64,000 bases of DNA from Nitratireductor basaltis (GTDB taxonomy: Bacteria; Pseudomonadota; Alphaproteobacteria; Rhizobiales; Rhizobiaceae): NCBI RefSeq assembly GCF_000733725.1, contig NZ_JMQM01000002.1:248001-312000 (forward strand), written 5' to 3'. The notes under the pieces were generated by a model, which was not told the DNA's origin, made no database searches, and worked only from the letters and a program-made list of their open reading frames with translations. Each line of letters begins with the position of its first letter. Within the stretch, counting starts at the first letter, position 1. Of the stretch, positions 63,813 to 64,000 are shown in pieces. Made by a program: the position numbers and the translations under genes.

Positions 63813-64000
63813 ATGACACATCTTCCAGAACGCCTTCTTTCCGGTTACCGCAACTTCATGTCCGGTCGCTATTCCAGCGAGAGCGAGCGCTATGAGCGCC
63901 TTGCCCGTGAAGGGCAGAAGCCGCAGACCATGGTCATAGCATGCTGCGATTCACGTGCGGCGCCCGAGACGATCTTCGACGCCGGGCCGGGTGAACTCTT
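63813..64000 (+). CDS. Beta-carbonic anhydrase, N-terminal part (truncated by window end)
   Basis: The window ends after 62 codons of this frame. The segment VIACCDSRAAPETIFDAGPGEL carries CxDSR (C44, D46, R48), the first zinc-ligand and dyad motif of beta-carbonic anhydrase, which hydrates carbon dioxide. FMSGRYSSESERYERLAREGQ before it fits the rhizobial type. The rest of the domain (HxxC ligands) lies outside the window. Confidence 0.92.
   Translation, partial: MTHLPERLLSGYRNFMSGRYSSESERYERLAREGQKPQTMVIACCDSRAAPETIFDAGPGEL

Overview
The window looks like an accessory-rich but chromosomal segment of an alphaproteobacterium of the order Hyphomicrobiales (Rhizobiales), most like a Phyllobacteriaceae-type genome; I cannot name a genus. 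The signs are the imuA-imuB-dnaE2 mutagenesis operon with an alphaproteobacterial LexA box (GTTC-N7-GTTC), the obgE-proB-proA-nadD / rsfS-rlmH order, rplU carrying the long C-terminal extension seen in rhizobia, and many ABC and TRAP importers. I see no rRNA, insertion sequence, integrase, CRISPR array or prophage, and base composition looks even throughout.

Layout. 1-447: end of a LON-domain protein and a Trm112-like gene. 475-6243: the SOS mutasome operon (minus strand) behind a LexA box. 6419-12356: a zincin metallopeptidase, a CoA-ester lyase, then leuD, a RidA gene, leuB, asd and pncA. A parS-like palindrome lies at 12358-12377, so the locus may be near the origin. 12423-17006: a complete branched-chain-amino-acid-type ABC importer with a Tat-type binding protein. 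17128-21547: a polytopic membrane protein, succinate-semialdehyde dehydrogenase and an alanine/sodium symporter.

21663-31912 is a catabolic island: M81 metallopeptidase, RidA, a sugar-type (CUT1) ABC importer split into two divergent halves, two SDR dehydrogenases, an RpiR regulator, a D-threonine-aldolase/D-serine-dehydratase family PLP enzyme and an NTF2-like protein. Its divergent promoter region holds two palindromes, one resembling the HexR (RpiR family) operator. This is the best candidate for an undescribed pathway; I infer a hydroxylated D-amino acid or related conjugate as substrate. 32035-37310: an AraC regulator divergent from a two-gene RND efflux pump. 37370-45414: a tetronate (threonate/erythronate) catabolic operon, with LacI repressor, TRAP importer, LtnD, OtnK, OtnC and OtnI, delivering DHAP; an 18-bp perfect palindrome sits beside a good sigma70 promoter.

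45420-64000 returns to core functions: an orphan hybrid histidine kinase, tRNA-Ser(CGA), rplU-rpmA, obgE-proB-proA-nadD, an MFS transporter, rsfS, rlmH, a secreted hypothetical protein, inorganic pyrophosphatase, a GNAT, two TPM-domain proteins with LemA, pyridoxal kinase and the start of a beta-carbonic anhydrase.
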